A stretch of DNA of 7,147 nucleotides from CAYMTN01 sp964393335 (GTDB taxonomy: Bacteria; Chloroflexota; Anaerolineae; Aggregatilineales; Aggregatilineaceae). The position numbers were made by a program, and so were the translations under genes. Positions 7,110-7,147 of this stretch are shown here, piece after piece; positions within the stretch are counted from its first letter, which is position 1, and every line of letters starts with the position of its first letter. The stretch lies in contig CAYMTN010000255.1 of assembly GCA_964393335.1 (NCBI GenBank), positions 1 through 7,147 on the forward strand, read 5' to 3'. The notes below the pieces were generated by a model. It was not told the origin of the DNA and did no database searches. It was given only the letters and a program-made list of their open reading frames with translations.

Positions 7110-7129
7110 CCTTGTTGGCGAAGTCAAAG
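7104..7129. repeat. Inverted repeat spanning the Cse1 TGA
   Basis: CTTTGAC (7104-7110) and GTCAAAG (7123-7129) form a perfect 7-bp inverted repeat. TT (7112-7113) and AA (7121-7122) can add two pairs past a bulged C, leaving a 7-base loop. The premature TGA lies in the left arm. It could be a mobile-element end or chance; there is no T-run for a terminator. Confidence 0.3.
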
Positions 7130-7147
7130 ATTCAAAGCGGCAAAGGC

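Overview
The window looks like bacterial accessory DNA, moderately GC-rich, with every convincing gene on the + strand. The style of the integrase, the glycosyltransferase and the type I-E Cas proteins suggests a Chloroflexota-like host. That is an impression from protein families, not a phylogenetic result.

Layout. (1) About 48-1229: a tyrosine recombinase/integrase with a complete catalytic set, but with an unresolved 5' end and an odd C-terminal tail. (2) 1217-2506: an intact two-domain GT-B glycosyltransferase of the UGT/sterol-glucosyltransferase type with a strong ribosome binding site. (3) 2478-2810: a doubtful small ORF of unknown function containing a 15-bp palindrome. (4) 2811-3066: a non-coding leader with a weak candidate promoter overlapping an inverted repeat (TTGGAAA-N5-TTTCCAA). 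(5) 3067-6726: one uninterrupted 1219-codon ORF in which a complete HTH-WYL-WCX transcriptional regulator (residues about 1-325) is joined to a complete type I Cas3 (HD nuclease, DEVH helicase and C-terminal domain, residues about 336-1219). (6) 6723-7109: the N-terminal quarter of Cse1/CasA (Cas8e), overlapping cas3 by 4 bases. Its frame closes at a TGA after 128 codons, near the right edge.

How the genes fit together. Items 5 and 6 are the start of a type I-E CRISPR-Cas effector operon: Cas3 degrades DNA that Cascade has bound, and Cse1 is the large Cascade subunit that recruits Cas3. No CRISPR array, cas1/cas2 or other Cascade genes are visible; they would lie to the right. The main discovery candidate is the WYL-regulator-Cas3 fusion. 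HTH-WYL-WCX proteins of the CapW/BrxR/PafBC/DriD type control other defence or DNA-damage operons, and ssDNA or nucleotides have been proposed or shown as ligands for some. A direct fusion to the interference nuclease could tie sensing or autorepression to interference. The leader palindrome is a natural candidate operator. Methionines at the domain junction could also allow a separately translated Cas3.

The integrase and the glycosyltransferase have no visible functional link to CRISPR and are probably mobile or accessory neighbours. Both outer genes (integrase 5' end, Cse1) appear broken near the window edges, next to short inverted repeats, so degradation or rearrangement of the locus is possible.
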